DNA from: Acinetobacter wuhouensis
GTDB taxonomy: Bacteria > Pseudomonadota > Gammaproteobacteria > Pseudomonadales > Moraxellaceae
Direction of reading: 5' to 3'
DNA: 64,000 nt
NCBI RefSeq assembly: GCF_001696605.3
Contig: NZ_CP031716.1
Location: forward strand, 2,046,001 to 2,110,000
The first letter of the stretch is position 1. Each line of letters opens with the position of its first letter. Position numbers and translations under genes: made by a program. The notes below the pieces were generated by a model. It was not told the DNA's origin and made no database searches. It saw nothing but the letters and a program-made list of their open reading frames with translations. Below, one piece after another: positions 45,118 to 54,437 of this stretch.

Positions 45118-45930
45118 TCAGCGCAGCTTGTCGGCCATGCGGGCCGTATGAGTGATTGCGGCGCGGCTATCGGGGGCGGAATGGCTCATCACGATCATGC
45201 TGGCCTTGGGGAACGCCGCACCAAACGCGCGCGCTGACGCGGCGTAGTGCTCAGTGTCGGCATCACCGAGATTGCCGAGCGACTTGGCCTTGCTGTCCTT
45301 GATCAGGCAGCCACCAAAAGCGATGTCGGTGCCGTCGATCCCAACGGTGATATTGTCACTGGTGTGGCCGGGGCCGGGGTAAAATACCTTGAGCGGGCCA
45401 AAGTTGGGCGCGGTTGCTGGTTCGACCCAGCCATTGGCGGCGAAAGTCAGGCTGTGTTGCGCCGCAACCATCCCCTCTTGCGGGGCAAGCTGGTTCGACA
45501 ACGCATTGGCATAAGTCGCAATCCCCGCCGCATGCAGCGCGTCCATACCGCCCATCTTGTCCTGATGCGCGTGAGTCACCACCGCCAGCGCGACCGGCAG
45601 GTTGATCTCCTGCTTGATCCAGTTGAGGATCTGGGCGGTCTGGTCATCGGTCCAGGCGGTATCGACCACCAGCACGCGGCCGCCATCCCTGACGATCAAA
45701 CCGTTGGAAGCGACTGCCCCGAAACCCGGCATGTCGAGATAGGAAGTGTGCTGCCAGACATTCGGTGCGAGCTGGCGGAAAACCAGATCGCCAAACCGTT
45801 GGTCGCCAGTTTCCATTTGCTGGCCAATCGTCGGGCGGATTTCACCGGGCATGCACCCGCTCAGCATCAATGCAGCGGCTAATGCGGTGCTCAGCTTCGC
45901 GACCGGGTGCATAATATTGGGCAATTCCAT
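45118..45930 (-). CDS. blaNDM-1: metallo-beta-lactamase NDM-1
   Basis: The protein has 270 aa from ATG 45930. Lipobox LSGC (Cys26) marks an outer-membrane-anchored lipoprotein. Zinc ligands: HAHQD (His120, His122, Asp124), GHTSDN (His189), GGCLIK (Cys208) and SHSAPD (His250). Variable positions match NDM-1: Pro28, Val88, Asp95, Asp130, Met154. It hydrolyses penicillins, cephalosporins and carbapenems but spares aztreonam. The first codons, MELPNI, match the start of aphA6, as proposed for a chimeric origin. Read from the ISAba125 hybrid promoter. Confidence 0.98.
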
Positions 45931-46023
45931 CAAGTTTTCCTTTTATTCAGCATTAAAAACCCCGCAAATGCGAGGCCTAGTAAATAGATGATCTTAATTT
46001 GGTTCACTGTAGCAAAAATATGG
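45931..46023 (-). promoter_or_regulatory. blaNDM-1 leader with ribosome site
   Basis: On the minus strand the leader between the ISAba125 end and the start codon carries a CCTCGCA-tt-TGCGGGG-like hairpin (about 45958-45975) followed by TTTTT, similar to an intrinsic terminator, and AAGGAAAA before ATG. The hairpin is short and may only weakly reduce readthrough. Confidence 0.4.
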
Positions 46024-46034
46024 GGCGAATTCAA
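46006..46034 (-). promoter_or_regulatory. hybrid promoter of blaNDM-1
   Basis: On the minus strand -35 TTGAAT (46029-46034) lies within the ISAba125 end and -10 TACAGT (46006-46011) in the adjoining sequence, with a 17-bp spacer. This is the known NDM promoter of Tn125. It drives blaNDM-1, bleMBL and probably trpF. Confidence 0.92.
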
Positions 46035-47110
46035 ACATGAGGTGCGACAGTTTCAAAAGCCATATGATAATCAACAAGCTGAGCAAATTTCTCTAATGGT
46101 GTAAGCCAATCTAACGCCTTTCTAGGACGAGTATTCAGTGACATGGCAACTTGATTTAAATAATGCTGATCTGCCTGATTTAAATCAATCCCTTTAGGTA
46201 AATATTGCCTAATTAAACCATTCATATTTTCGCATGTGCCTTTTTGCCAGGGTGAATGTGGGTCACAGAAATATACATCTATGCCTAAATCTTCTTCGAG
46301 TATTTTATGTTCTGACATCTCACGTCCACGGTCATAGGTCAACGTTTTACGCAGTTCTGCAGGTAAATATTTCAGAGCTTCAGTTAAAGCCTTGCGCACT
46401 GATTCTGCCTTTGCATCAGGTAATGTTGCCAAGATACAGAGCCGTGTATTTCGTTCAATAAGTGTTGCTATCGAACTTTTATTGTCTTTACCTTTAATTA
46501 AATCAGCTTCCCAATGACCCGGTATTTTTCTTTCTTGAACTTCGGCTGGGCGCTCATGAATAGTTTTAATATCCTGTAATATAGAATCTTTTTTAGGTTC
46601 ACCGTTAGCTTTTCGCTTTTTATTTTCATGACGTAGACAGGATAATAAGTCTTTTTTCAACTCACCCTTTGGTAATGCTCGTATCGTTGAATAAATCGTT
46701 GTATGGCTTACATTCATTGTTTGATCCAAATCAGGAAATGTCTTTAAACGCTTTGCTATTTGCTGAGGAGACCATAAACAACGGATCGCTTCAACAATAA
46801 ATTTCCAGAGGATTGAATCGATTTTGAGTTTTCTGTGACCACGTCTACGTCTAGCGAAGGTGTTATCAGAAGCATATCGAGCTTGATAAACGTCATTGAT
46901 GCTATTTCTTTTAAGCTCACGATAGATCGTACTAGGATGTCTTTTAATGAGTTCAGCAAATTTTCTGGCTGAAAAGCCTTCTTTTCTTGACTCAAGCATT
47001 AATGCAGTACGATCTTCAAAGTTAAGATGATGGTATGACAATTTTATATACTCCATAAACCCTTTAAATTAATTAGGTGGTTTATGTCGCACTTCAAGTT
47101 TTACTCTGCC
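46024..47110 (-). mobile_element. ISAba125, right copy
   Basis: A complete 1,087-bp IS30-family element with the same ends as the left copy. The outer side is followed by the TTT target duplicate; the inner side supplies the blaNDM-1 -35 box. Confidence 0.95.
46031..47056 (-). CDS. IS30-family transposase of ISAba125 (right)
   Basis: A 341-aa protein identical in layout to the left copy, with the HTH and DDE segments intact. It reads YQARYAS where the left copy reads YQAQYAS. With two intact transposases the unit could still move. Confidence 0.95.
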   Translation of the reverse strand: MEYIKLSYHHLNFEDRTALMLESRKEGFSARKFAELIKRHPSTIYRELKRNSINDVYQARYASDNTFARRRRGHRKLKIDSILWKFIVEAIRCLWSPQQIAKRLKTFPDLDQTMNVSHTTIYSTIRALPKGELKKDLLSCLRHENKKRKANGEPKKDSILQDIKTIHERPAEVQERKIPGHWEADLIKGKDNKSSIATLIERNTRLCILATLPDAKAESVRKALTEALKYLPAELRKTLTYDRGREMSEHKILEEDLGIDVYFCDPHSPWQKGTCENMNGLIRQYLPKGIDLNQADQHYLNQVAMSLNTRPRKALDWLTPLEKFAQLVDYHMAFETVAPHV

Positions 47111-47318
47111 TTTAATACAAAATGGTTGGAAATTAAAAAATAATGATAATGGTATGAATCTATTTTGTTATGACACATATATCAGTTTAAATATCTTATA
47201 TCCAACTCAATTGCGTTATGTATCCCAAAATGGAGATAGCTTTGAAATTAATGACTATCTAACCGAGTGGTATATTGAATATTATTTCTATGGTAGTGAT
47301 ATTCATTATTGTACATAA
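47111..47318 (+). pseudogene. 3' part of the small membrane-protein gene split by Tn125
   Basis: The sequence continues the frame of 36761-37011: after the TTT the codons read IQNGWKLKNNDNGMNLF and so on to TAA at 47316-47318, about 68 residues. It has no start of its own in good context. It ends 7 bp before the cysK terminator stem. Confidence 0.7.
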
Positions 47319-47343
47319 AAAAAAAAGCCTCAAACTGAGGCTT
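47317..47343 (-). terminator. cysK terminator
   Basis: AAGCCTCA-aac-TGAGGCTT (47325-47343) with a long U-run on the minus strand, 20 bp after the cysK stop. Confidence 0.85.
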
Positions 47344-47363
47344 CTTCTAACACCAACTACAAA

Positions 47364-48362
47364 TCAATCCGCTGAAATATCTTCAAATAACACAGAAGAT
47401 AAATAACGCTCACCCGCATCAGGAAGAATCACCACAATGGTTTTTCCTGCATTTTCAGGGCGAGCCGCAAGTTTTGCAGCAGCAGCTAAAGCCGCACCAC
47501 TAGAAATACCCACAAAAACACCCTCTTGAGTTGCACTTTGACGTGCAAAATCAATCGCTTCTTGGTTTTCAATTGCGATTACTTCATCCACCAAACTTAA
47601 ATCTAAGTTTTTAGGAATGAAGTTTGCACCAATCCCCTGAATCTTATGAGGTCCTGGTGTCAAGGTTTCGCCACGTTTAGTTTGACCAATAATTGGAGAA
47701 TCCGCAGGCTCAACAGCAACAGAATAAATTGGCTGTTTTTTTACATTTTCAAAATAACTCGAAATACCTGAAATCGTACCGCCTGTACCAACACCAGCAA
47801 CGAGAATATCAACTTTACCGCCTGTAGCCGCCCAAATTTCAGGACCCGTCGTGGTTTCATGAATCTTAGGATTTGCTGGGTTTTCAAACTGTTGTGGTAA
47901 GTAATACGTTTCAGGCTGTTCAGTCGCTAAACGCACAGCTTCATCAACCGCACCTTTCATTCCTTTTGCAGGTTCAGTCAGAATCAAATTTGCACCCAAA
48001 GCTTTTAATACTTTACGGCGTTCGATACTCATACTTGCAGGCATGGTTAAAGTAATATCATAACCTTTCGCCGCAGCAACAAATGCCAAAGCAATACCCG
48101 TATTTCCGCTTGTAGGCTCAACGATGTGCATGCCTTTTTTCAAAAGACCTTTTGCTTCAGCATCAGCGATCAAAGCAGCACCGATACGATCTTTTACAGA
48201 AAACGCAGGGTTACGGCTTTCCACTTTAGCAAGTACAGTAGCACCACCCGAAATCAGACGATTAATACGTACTAAAGGTGTATTACCAATCGCTTCAGCG
48301 TTGTTGCTATATACAGCAATACCTAAATTTTCAGTTGCTGGGAAATTTGGATCTGTAGACAT
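47364..48362 (-). CDS. cysK: cysteine synthase A
   Basis: The protein has 332 aa. [15 protein letters not shown] has the PLP-binding Lys; [11 protein letters not shown] is the substrate loop; [10 protein letters not shown] the phosphate loop; [15 protein letters not shown] follows. It makes cysteine from O-acetylserine and sulfide. It is monocistronic with a terminator. Its promoter must lie in the 231-bp gap shared with plsB. Confidence 0.94.
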   Translation of the reverse strand: MSTDPNFPATENLGIAVYSNNAEAIGNTPLVRINRLISGGATVLAKVESRNPAFSVKDRIGAALIADAEAKGLLKKGMHIVEPTSGNTGIALAFVAAAKGYDITLTMPASMSIERRKVLKALGANLILTEPAKGMKGAVDEAVRLATEQPETYYLPQQFENPANPKIHETTTGPEIWAATGGKVDILVAGVGTGGTISGISSYFENVKKQPIYSVAVEPADSPIIGQTKRGETLTPGPHKIQGIGANFIPKNLDLSLVDEVIAIENQEAIDFARQSATQEGVFVGISSGAALAAAAKLAARPENAGKTIVVILPDAGERYLSSVLFEDISAD

Positions 48363-48593
48363 GGTCTTTCCTTGAATCTAAATATGTTATATCACTCTAT
48401 CATAATGCTTTTTTATGAAACTTTGATATTCGGTTACTGAATTTAATTATATCTATATCGAAATAGATTATTCATATAAATCATAAGTTTAGTTTTTAAG
48501 CAAATTGTTTGACTGAATTGTCATCAAATCAAAGTGTATATTTGTATATTATTTCAAGCATAATAACGCTATGACGCTAACCTAGAGAATATT

Positions 48594-50798
48594 ATGGCAA
48601 GCAATGCTTATCAAAAATTTTACCGACAATTTACAAAAAAAATCTTAGATAAAATCGTAAGCCCACAAGTTTTAGGTGATACAGAAAAACTGGAAAATAC
48701 TATACATGATCCGAATACACCAAATTCACCGATTTGCTATGTGATTCAAGACGATTCAACATCAAATAAAGTCTTAATTGACAATGAAACAGAAAAAAGA
48801 AATTTAAGCCCTGCTTTTGCACCATTGGTTTTATCTGAGAATTATCAAGAAGATGATTCTTTCATTATTTTAGAACCGAGTAAGAGTAACGCTTCAGCTT
48901 ATTATCCTGACAAAATTATTCGTCTGGTTGAATTTTTATTAAAACATCCTGAACAAGATGTGCTTTTAGTACCCACTACGATTCTTTGGGGACGCGCGCC
49001 TGAAAATGAGGACAGTTGGTATAAAGCTTTGATGGCAGATGCTTGGACGAAACCGACGGGGATTAAACAAGCGCTCAATATCACGCTCTATGGACGTGAT
49101 AACTATATCGAATTCCATCAAGCGATTTCGTTACGTTCACTAATTGATTCAGCTATTGAGCTTACACCGAACTTCTCACCTGCACATTATGTGGTGACTG
49201 AACTCAACAAACAGTTTAATGGCTATAAAGAAGCCATTTTAGGTCCTGATATTTCTGACCGTCGTAACGTCATTAAAAAATTAATGATGTCGGAAGCCGT
49301 CAAAGAAGCCATTCTGAATGAAAGCATTCATAAAAAAATCAGTGTCAATGAGGCTGAAAATTTAGCCCATAAATATTTAGATGAAATTGTTTCGGATTTT
49401 TCATATTCAACTTTGCGCTTTGCTGAGATTGCCCTGACCAAACTTTGGACACAGCTTTATGACGGAATCGAAGTGCATAATTTCGATACAGTCCGTGAAC
49501 TCGCCAAAGATTATGAAATTGTCTACACGCCGTGCCATCGTAGCCACATCGACTATTTATTATTGTCTTATGTGATTTATAACCGTGGTTTGATGATTCC
49601 GCATATTGCTGCGGGTATTAACCTCAATATGCCTGTGGTTGGACAATTGATGCGTGGCGCGGGCGCGTACTTCATTCGTCGTAGTTTCAATGGGAATGCA
49701 CTTTACACTGCTGTCTTTAAAGAATATATCTACAGTATGCTCAGCCGTAATACACCGATGGAATATTTCATCGAGGGTGGCCGCTCACGTACAGGTTTAT
49801 TGCTTGCACCGAAAAAGGGCATGCTCGCTATGACCATTCAGAGTCATTTACGTGGTAATAGTAAGCCAATTGCATTCATTCCAACCTATTTCGGTTATGA
49901 AAAATTGATGGAAGGCAGCTCTTATATCAAAGAATTAGGAGGGCAAAAGAAACAAGCTGAATCATTGTTTGGATTGTTAAAATCTATTCAAAAAATTGAA
50001 AAAGTCTTTGGTGTCGTTCATGTAAATTTAGGTGAGCCAGTGTTCCTTGATGACTTACTCAAAAAACACAATGCACCTGAACATGTTGCTTTACATGAAG
50101 AAATGCCTGCTTCGGTTAAAGCAACGGTGAATGATGTTGCGATCGAAATTTTAGAAAATATCAATAAAGCAGTCGTGATTAATCCAATCAGCTTGATTTC
50201 TCTTGTTTTATTAAATGCACCGACACATGCCTTGGCTGAACGTGAAGTCATCCAACGTTTAGAGCAATTAAGAAACTTGCTCAAACTATATCGTTATGAT
50301 GAACGTATGAAAATGACAGAGCTTTCAAATCAAGAAATCATTCAATATGCAATGAAGCTTAAGCAAGTTGAATTGATTGAACATGATAATGAGCGCTGGG
50401 TAAAAGTCAGTGATACCCAAGTCGGTTTACTAAAGTACTTTAGTAACAACATTTTGCATACTTTTATTCTGCCTGCATTAATTGCCAAAGTATTGAAGAC
50501 ACAGACTGAACAACAAGTTTTTGTCATTGCTAAAGCTGATTTATTGAGCCAAGTGATTGCACTTTATCCTGAAATTCAGAAAGCCTTTTTCTTAAAATGG
50601 GATGAATCTGAAGTTCAAACTGAAATTGAACAGCTTTTACAATATTTCGTGACTGAGAAATTAATTCAAATCAATGATCAAGATCATATTCAAATTTCTG
50701 ACGCTGATCCAAAAGTTCGCTTACTTTCTGCTTTTGCACATTTATATGATGTCAATGTCGTAGTAAAAGACGCTGAGAAAGAAGATAAAGAGAAATAA
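48594..50798 (+). CDS. plsB: glycerol-3-phosphate acyltransferase
   Basis: The protein has 734 aa, somewhat shorter than E. coli PlsB. Acyltransferase motifs: YTPCHRSHIDYLLLSY (H-x4-D), GAYFIRRSF, FIEGGRSRTG, and IAFIPTYFGYEKLMEG. It makes lysophosphatidic acid at the inner membrane, the first step in phospholipid synthesis. It lies divergent from cysK and ends at a bidirectional terminator. Confidence 0.92.
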   Translation: MASNAYQKFYRQFTKKILDKIVSPQVLGDTEKLENTIHDPNTPNSPICYVIQDDSTSNKVLIDNETEKRNLSPAFAPLVLSENYQEDDSFIILEPSKSNASAYYPDKIIRLVEFLLKHPEQDVLLVPTTILWGRAPENEDSWYKALMADAWTKPTGIKQALNITLYGRDNYIEFHQAISLRSLIDSAIELTPNFSPAHYVVTELNKQFNGYKEAILGPDISDRRNVIKKLMMSEAVKEAILNESIHKKISVNEAENLAHKYLDEIVSDFSYSTLRFAEIALTKLWTQLYDGIEVHNFDTVRELAKDYEIVYTPCHRSHIDYLLLSYVIYNRGLMIPHIAAGINLNMPVVGQLMRGAGAYFIRRSFNGNALYTAVFKEYIYSMLSRNTPMEYFIEGGRSRTGLLLAPKKGMLAMTIQSHLRGNSKPIAFIPTYFGYEKLMEGSSYIKELGGQKKQAESLFGLLKSIQKIEKVFGVVHVNLGEPVFLDDLLKKHNAPEHVALHEEMPASVKATVNDVAIEILENINKAVVINPISLISLVLLNAPTHALAEREVIQRLEQLRNLLKLYRYDERMKMTELSNQEIIQYAMKLKQVELIEHDNERWVKVSDTQVGLLKYFSNNILHTFILPALIAKVLKTQTEQQVFVIAKADLLSQVIALYPEIQKAFFLKWDESEVQTEIEQLLQYFVTEKLIQINDQDHIQISDADPKVRLLSAFAHLYDVNVVVKDAEKEDKEK

Positions 50799-50825
50799 GC
50801 TTTTAAAATTGAATTTAGAATAAAC

Positions 50826-50885
50826 AATCCCTTCACTTACTTTTGCATCATGAAAATTATGCATCAAGTTGAAGGGATTTTTTTA
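50826..50885. terminator. bidirectional terminator after plsB
   Basis: AATCCCTTCA (50826-50835) pairs with TGAAGGGATT (50870-50879) around an inner TGCAT/ATGCA hairpin, followed by T-run on the plus strand. It separates plsB from the convergent methyltransferase gene. Confidence 0.75.
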
Positions 50886-51560
50886 GCTCTTTAATCCAAT
50901 AAAACCATAATAATTCAATACCTGTGCAAAGGTTTCTATAGTAGAAAACCCTGCTTGCTGATATAAATGCTTCATTTCATCTACACTGATCAATGCAAAG
51001 TCTTGATCAATACGATTTGCCATAACCTCAGCCTGCTTCTCAGATAAGCCTGTTTTTAAAGCAAGTATTTTCAAGGTTTCTAATTGTTGAGGATTTGAGA
51101 TTTGAGTGAGTTCATAACTTAAACACAATCCAAATTTACTTAGGCTATTTCCAATATCTTTAAAAAAATGTCCTTTTTGTTGTGTCGGTACAAAATGCGA
51201 AACCAAAATTGCCAATGCAACATCAAAAGTTTCATTTAAACTGGATAAAACTGAAGTATCACCCTGTACAAATTGAACCTGATTTGAAAGCCCTGAATCC
51301 GCAATATATTGTTGCGCTTTTTCAATCATATTCGGTGCAGGATCAATCGCTGTAAATGTCCAATCAGGAAATTGTTCAGCTAAATATTTCAACTCATAGC
51401 CTGTACCACAACCAACCACTAAAATATTTGCGTTCGACGGCGCATAGGTTTTCAATAAAGCATGCACTTGCAAATGAATCATTTCATAACTTGGAATCAA
51501 TTTACGGATATGCTCATCATAGCCATCGACTACAACAGGGTTGTTAAAATCCTTTGCCAT
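50883..51560 (-). CDS. class I SAM-dependent methyltransferase
   Basis: The protein has 225 aa. Motif I is ILVVGCGTGYELKYLAEQFP; FTAIDPAPNMIEKAQQY carries the acidic residue that binds the SAM ribose; VQFVQGDTSVL and FDVALAILVSHFVP follow. Substrate unknown. Its start is 46 bp from the TetR gene, on the same strand. Confidence 0.8.
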   Translation of the reverse strand: MAKDFNNPVVVDGYDEHIRKLIPSYEMIHLQVHALLKTYAPSNANILVVGCGTGYELKYLAEQFPDWTFTAIDPAPNMIEKAQQYIADSGLSNQVQFVQGDTSVLSSLNETFDVALAILVSHFVPTQQKGHFFKDIGNSLSKFGLCLSYELTQISNPQQLETLKILALKTGLSEKQAEVMANRIDQDFALISVDEMKHLYQQAGFSTIETFAQVLNYYGFIGLKS

Positions 51561-51605
51561 CTTTCCATCCTTTAAGAATGTTGAATTTAGAGATTTTTAA
51601 TACGG

Positions 51606-52250
51606 CTACTTCGACGATTCAACATCTTGAACTTGCTTCACTTTCACCGCTTGCAAACAAAAATCAGCAATTTGCTTCACAAAATATTCTTTATAGGTTT
51701 TGTCAAAACGGTTGGTTTTAGCAATACTTAAAGGCTCAATCACCACGAACGTCATCGCCCCCACAATACATAGTGCCGTGGTATTTAGATCTTCAAAAAT
51801 GAATTCACCAGAATGGCGACCTTCGGTTAGTATTTTAAGAATACTTTCTTTAATCAATTGCTTACTTTGAAAACGTTCCAATTCAAATTGTGGATCGACA
51901 GGTTCAAATAAAAGTGAATAAGACAAACGTGGGCTGTTCATCGCACGTTTCACAAAGGTCGTCACTGCACGATGTAACTTTTCCACAGCAGTCTGTTCGG
52001 TATGCGCAATATCATTGAGAATATTGACTTCGATATGAATTGCGGCATTTAAAACTTCAATTAAAACCTGATTTTTATTTTCAAAATAGCGATAAACCAA
52101 ACCACTCGACACCCCTGCCCGATCTGCAATCGCTTGAATTTGCGCATCTTTAAATCCTCCTTGTGCAACCAATTCCCGTGCAGACAATAAAATCATCTCA
52201 CGGTTTTGTTGCATCTTTTCTTCCATCACAGAGGATCGTTTATAACTCAT
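51606..52250 (-). CDS. TetR family regulator
   Basis: The protein has 214 aa. HTH: GGFKDAQIQAIADRAGVSSGLVYRYFENKNQVLIEVL in outline, residues ~30-67. The rest is a ligand-binding helical domain. It is divergent from a fadL-like gene and upstream of the methyltransferase, so either may be its target. A fatty-acid type ligand is a guess from that neighbour. Confidence 0.87.
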   Translation of the reverse strand: MSYKRSSVMEEKMQQNREMILLSARELVAQGGFKDAQIQAIADRAGVSSGLVYRYFENKNQVLIEVLNAAIHIEVNILNDIAHTEQTAVEKLHRAVTTFVKRAMNSPRLSYSLLFEPVDPQFELERFQSKQLIKESILKILTEGRHSGEFIFEDLNTTALCIVGAMTFVVIEPLSIAKTNRFDKTYKEYFVKQIADFCLQAVKVKQVQDVESSK

Positions 52251-52652
52251 GACTTTATAAAAATTCCATTTAAAAATAAAAGATTAAAAAATTTAAAGTA
52301 AATTTTACCCTAATTTTTCGATGTGGTAATTCAGACTAAATACTAATGAGTTTCGACTCAATTAGCTATCCTTTGGGCAGTAAACCTTTTTGCAATGAAT
52401 CAGAGTGTATATTGAATAAGCACAATCGTGAGAGAACACTCTCAAATAGATTGATTTTATGCATGATTTGTAAAGAGATTGTCCGAAAATCCCCCCTTAT
52501 ATTGGTCAAATCTCCCCTTTATTCACTTGCTTAAAAATGATTCACTAAGTTGATCAAAGAATCGTATAAAAGCTTTATAAATTAGCCTTTTGGGTTAGAT
52601 TATTTATAAAGTTTCTATACGGTAATAACGATAATATTCAAGGAAGAATAGA
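52251..52652. promoter_or_regulatory. 402-bp divergent control region with operator-like palindrome
   Basis: No supported gene. TGAGT-ttcg-ACTCA (52347-52360) with CTAAT/ATTAG-like flanks is a near-palindrome of the size TetR proteins bind, 97 bp from the regulator start. The plus-strand 3' half must hold the fadL-like promoter. Confidence 0.4.
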
Positions 52653-53894
52653 ATGAAAATAAAACCACTTATTTTAAGTATGTTGCCGATTTTAGCGACG
52701 ACATATAGCCACTCAGCTGCAATGGATCAGTCTGGACAGTCGATTTTAGCCTTTCTTGAAGATAAAAATTACGTTGAAGCCAGTATCGCTGTGGTCGATC
52801 CTGATGTATCGGGTAAAGTTCGAGATCGTCCAGATCTTGTCAATGTAGGAAGTACCGATCTCAGCACTGGAGATATGGCAGAATCTTTTCAATATTATAA
52901 TGTTGCACTCAAACTCCAAATCGCGCCGATGGTGTCTTTTGGTTTGATCTATGACCAACCCTTCGGTGCAGCTGTCAAATACCCTTTACGTGACAATAAT
53001 ACATTTTCAGACAACAAGATCAGTCAAACAGGAACTGAGGCCAATGTCGATACCCAAAATATTAGTATGCTCTTTGGCTTCCAACCTGACCCACATTTCA
53101 ACCTCTATGCAGGCGGTGTTTATCAAACTGTAAAAGGTAATGTGAAACTTCGTGGTAATTCCATGAGTATTTTCAATGGGTATGATGCCGATTTTAAAAA
53201 AGATAATGCAGTTGGTTGGCTTGCTGGTGCAGCATTCCAAATTCCAGAAATTGCACTAAAAGCTGCCGTGACGTATCGCTCTGAAATTAAGCATAAGTTA
53301 CAAGCAACTGAAAGTATTTTTGGCGAGCCTCTAGTCCTCACTGCTGATACAAAAACTGAAATTACCACACCTCAATCGGTCAATTTAGATTTTCAAACTG
53401 GGGTTTATAAAGATACACTGGCATATTTAAATGCACGTTGGGTCAATTGGAAACAGTTTGAGTTAAGACCGACACAGTTTGGGGCTTTGACTGAAATGGC
53501 GACAGGTGAACTCAGCCAAGGGCTTTACTCAGGTGGTTTCAATCTTGATGATTATCATAAAGATCAATACAGCGTCACACTGGGTTTAGGTCATCAATTT
53601 ACAGAAAAATGGGCAGCTTCTGCGGATGTGTCTTGGGACTCTGGTACAGGCAATCCTGCCTCTGTACTCAACCCAACTAAAGGTGGCTGGGGCTTAGGCT
53701 TAGGTGTGCAATATAATCCTGCACCAAACTATTTCATTGCAGGTGGTGTGAAATATATTTGGATTGGTGATGCAACAGCACAAGATGGTACATACTACCT
53801 CCCTGTTCCTGGTATTTCTGAAATCGCCCAACAAGGAGACTATAAGGACAATACAGCGATTGGATATGGTCTAAAAATGGGTTATCGTTTTTAA
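52653..53894 (+). CDS. FadL/OmpP1-family outer membrane transporter
   Basis: A 413-aa protein with signal peptide ending SHSAA and a beta-barrel ending in a terminal aromatic (KMGYRF). It contains FGLIYDQPFGAAVKYPL, then LLAGAAFQIPEIALKAAVTYRSEIKH in outline, as in FadL-type hydrophobic-substrate porins. It would import fatty acids or similar compounds across the outer membrane. The N-terminal hatch is not obvious. A terminator follows. Confidence 0.82.
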   Translation: MKIKPLILSMLPILATTYSHSAAMDQSGQSILAFLEDKNYVEASIAVVDPDVSGKVRDRPDLVNVGSTDLSTGDMAESFQYYNVALKLQIAPMVSFGLIYDQPFGAAVKYPLRDNNTFSDNKISQTGTEANVDTQNISMLFGFQPDPHFNLYAGGVYQTVKGNVKLRGNSMSIFNGYDADFKKDNAVGWLAGAAFQIPEIALKAAVTYRSEIKHKLQATESIFGEPLVLTADTKTEITTPQSVNLDFQTGVYKDTLAYLNARWVNWKQFELRPTQFGALTEMATGELSQGLYSGGFNLDDYHKDQYSVTLGLGHQFTEKWAASADVSWDSGTGNPASVLNPTKGGWGLGLGVQYNPAPNYFIAGGVKYIWIGDATAQDGTYYLPVPGISEIAQQGDYKDNTAIGYGLKMGYRF

Positions 53895-53933
53895 TCCATT
53901 CTATTGGATTTGGTTAAATTAAGGTTTTAGCGT

Positions 53934-53977
53934 AGACTTCTTTCACTTGTAACACTTAACGAAAGAAGTCTTTTTTA
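53934..53977 (+). terminator. terminator after the fadL-like gene
   Basis: AGACTTCTTTC (53934-53944) pairs with GAAAGAAGTCT (53961-53971), followed by six T. Confidence 0.85.
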
Positions 53978-54093
53978 TTTTCAAATATAAATTCATTTTT
54001 CAGTCATTTGTACATGTTATACATCAAATAACGGAAATTAAAAAACAAGTTAGCGTCTAACTTAAAATCTCAAAAATTTAAAGGTATATCAAT

Positions 54094-54342
54094 ATGAAAC
54101 TCTTACGTTTAATTCCAGTTTTGGCATTGGGTACAATTTTAACTGCTTGCGGTGGCTTACCTAAAGAGTGTGAAGAATCGTGGAAACACATGGAAGAACT
54201 CGGCAAGCAAAGTGGCATGCCTGAAGAATCGTTAAAAGAACAAAAGAAAGCGTTTGAAGAAGAAATTAAGAAGTTATCTAAAGATGAAGCAATTCAAGCA
54301 TGTAAAGCGCAATCGTCAATTCTTGGAATGGTTAAACAATAA
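54094..54342 (+). CDS. small lipoprotein
   Basis: An 82-aa protein. Lipobox LTAC near residue 19. The mature part is a charged helix with conserved-looking Cys (PKECEESWKHMEEL ... EAIQACKAQS), similar in layout to small DUF5339-type Acinetobacter proteins. Function unknown. Confidence 0.65.
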   Translation: MKLLRLIPVLALGTILTACGGLPKECEESWKHMEELGKQSGMPEESLKEQKKAFEEEIKKLSKDEAIQACKAQSSILGMVKQ

Positions 54343-54437
54343 TTTCTTATAGTCACCTAAGAGCAGTACGCATGTTAAAAAAATTAGCATAAATATTGCT
54401 CTTTTTAGATTCCTAAAAATAATAATACCTAAGCTCA

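Noticed and set aside
44749-45930. A new NDM variant
   Set aside because: All residues checked at known variant positions are those of NDM-1, so no new allele can be claimed.
45118-45933. NDM start one codon earlier (TTG at 45933)
   Set aside because: The established ATG at 45930 has the correct spacing from AAGGAAAA and gives the 270-aa protein.
52346-52534. 62-codon frame between the TetR and FadL-like genes
   Set aside because: No ribosome site, no family resemblance, and it overlaps the probable operator.
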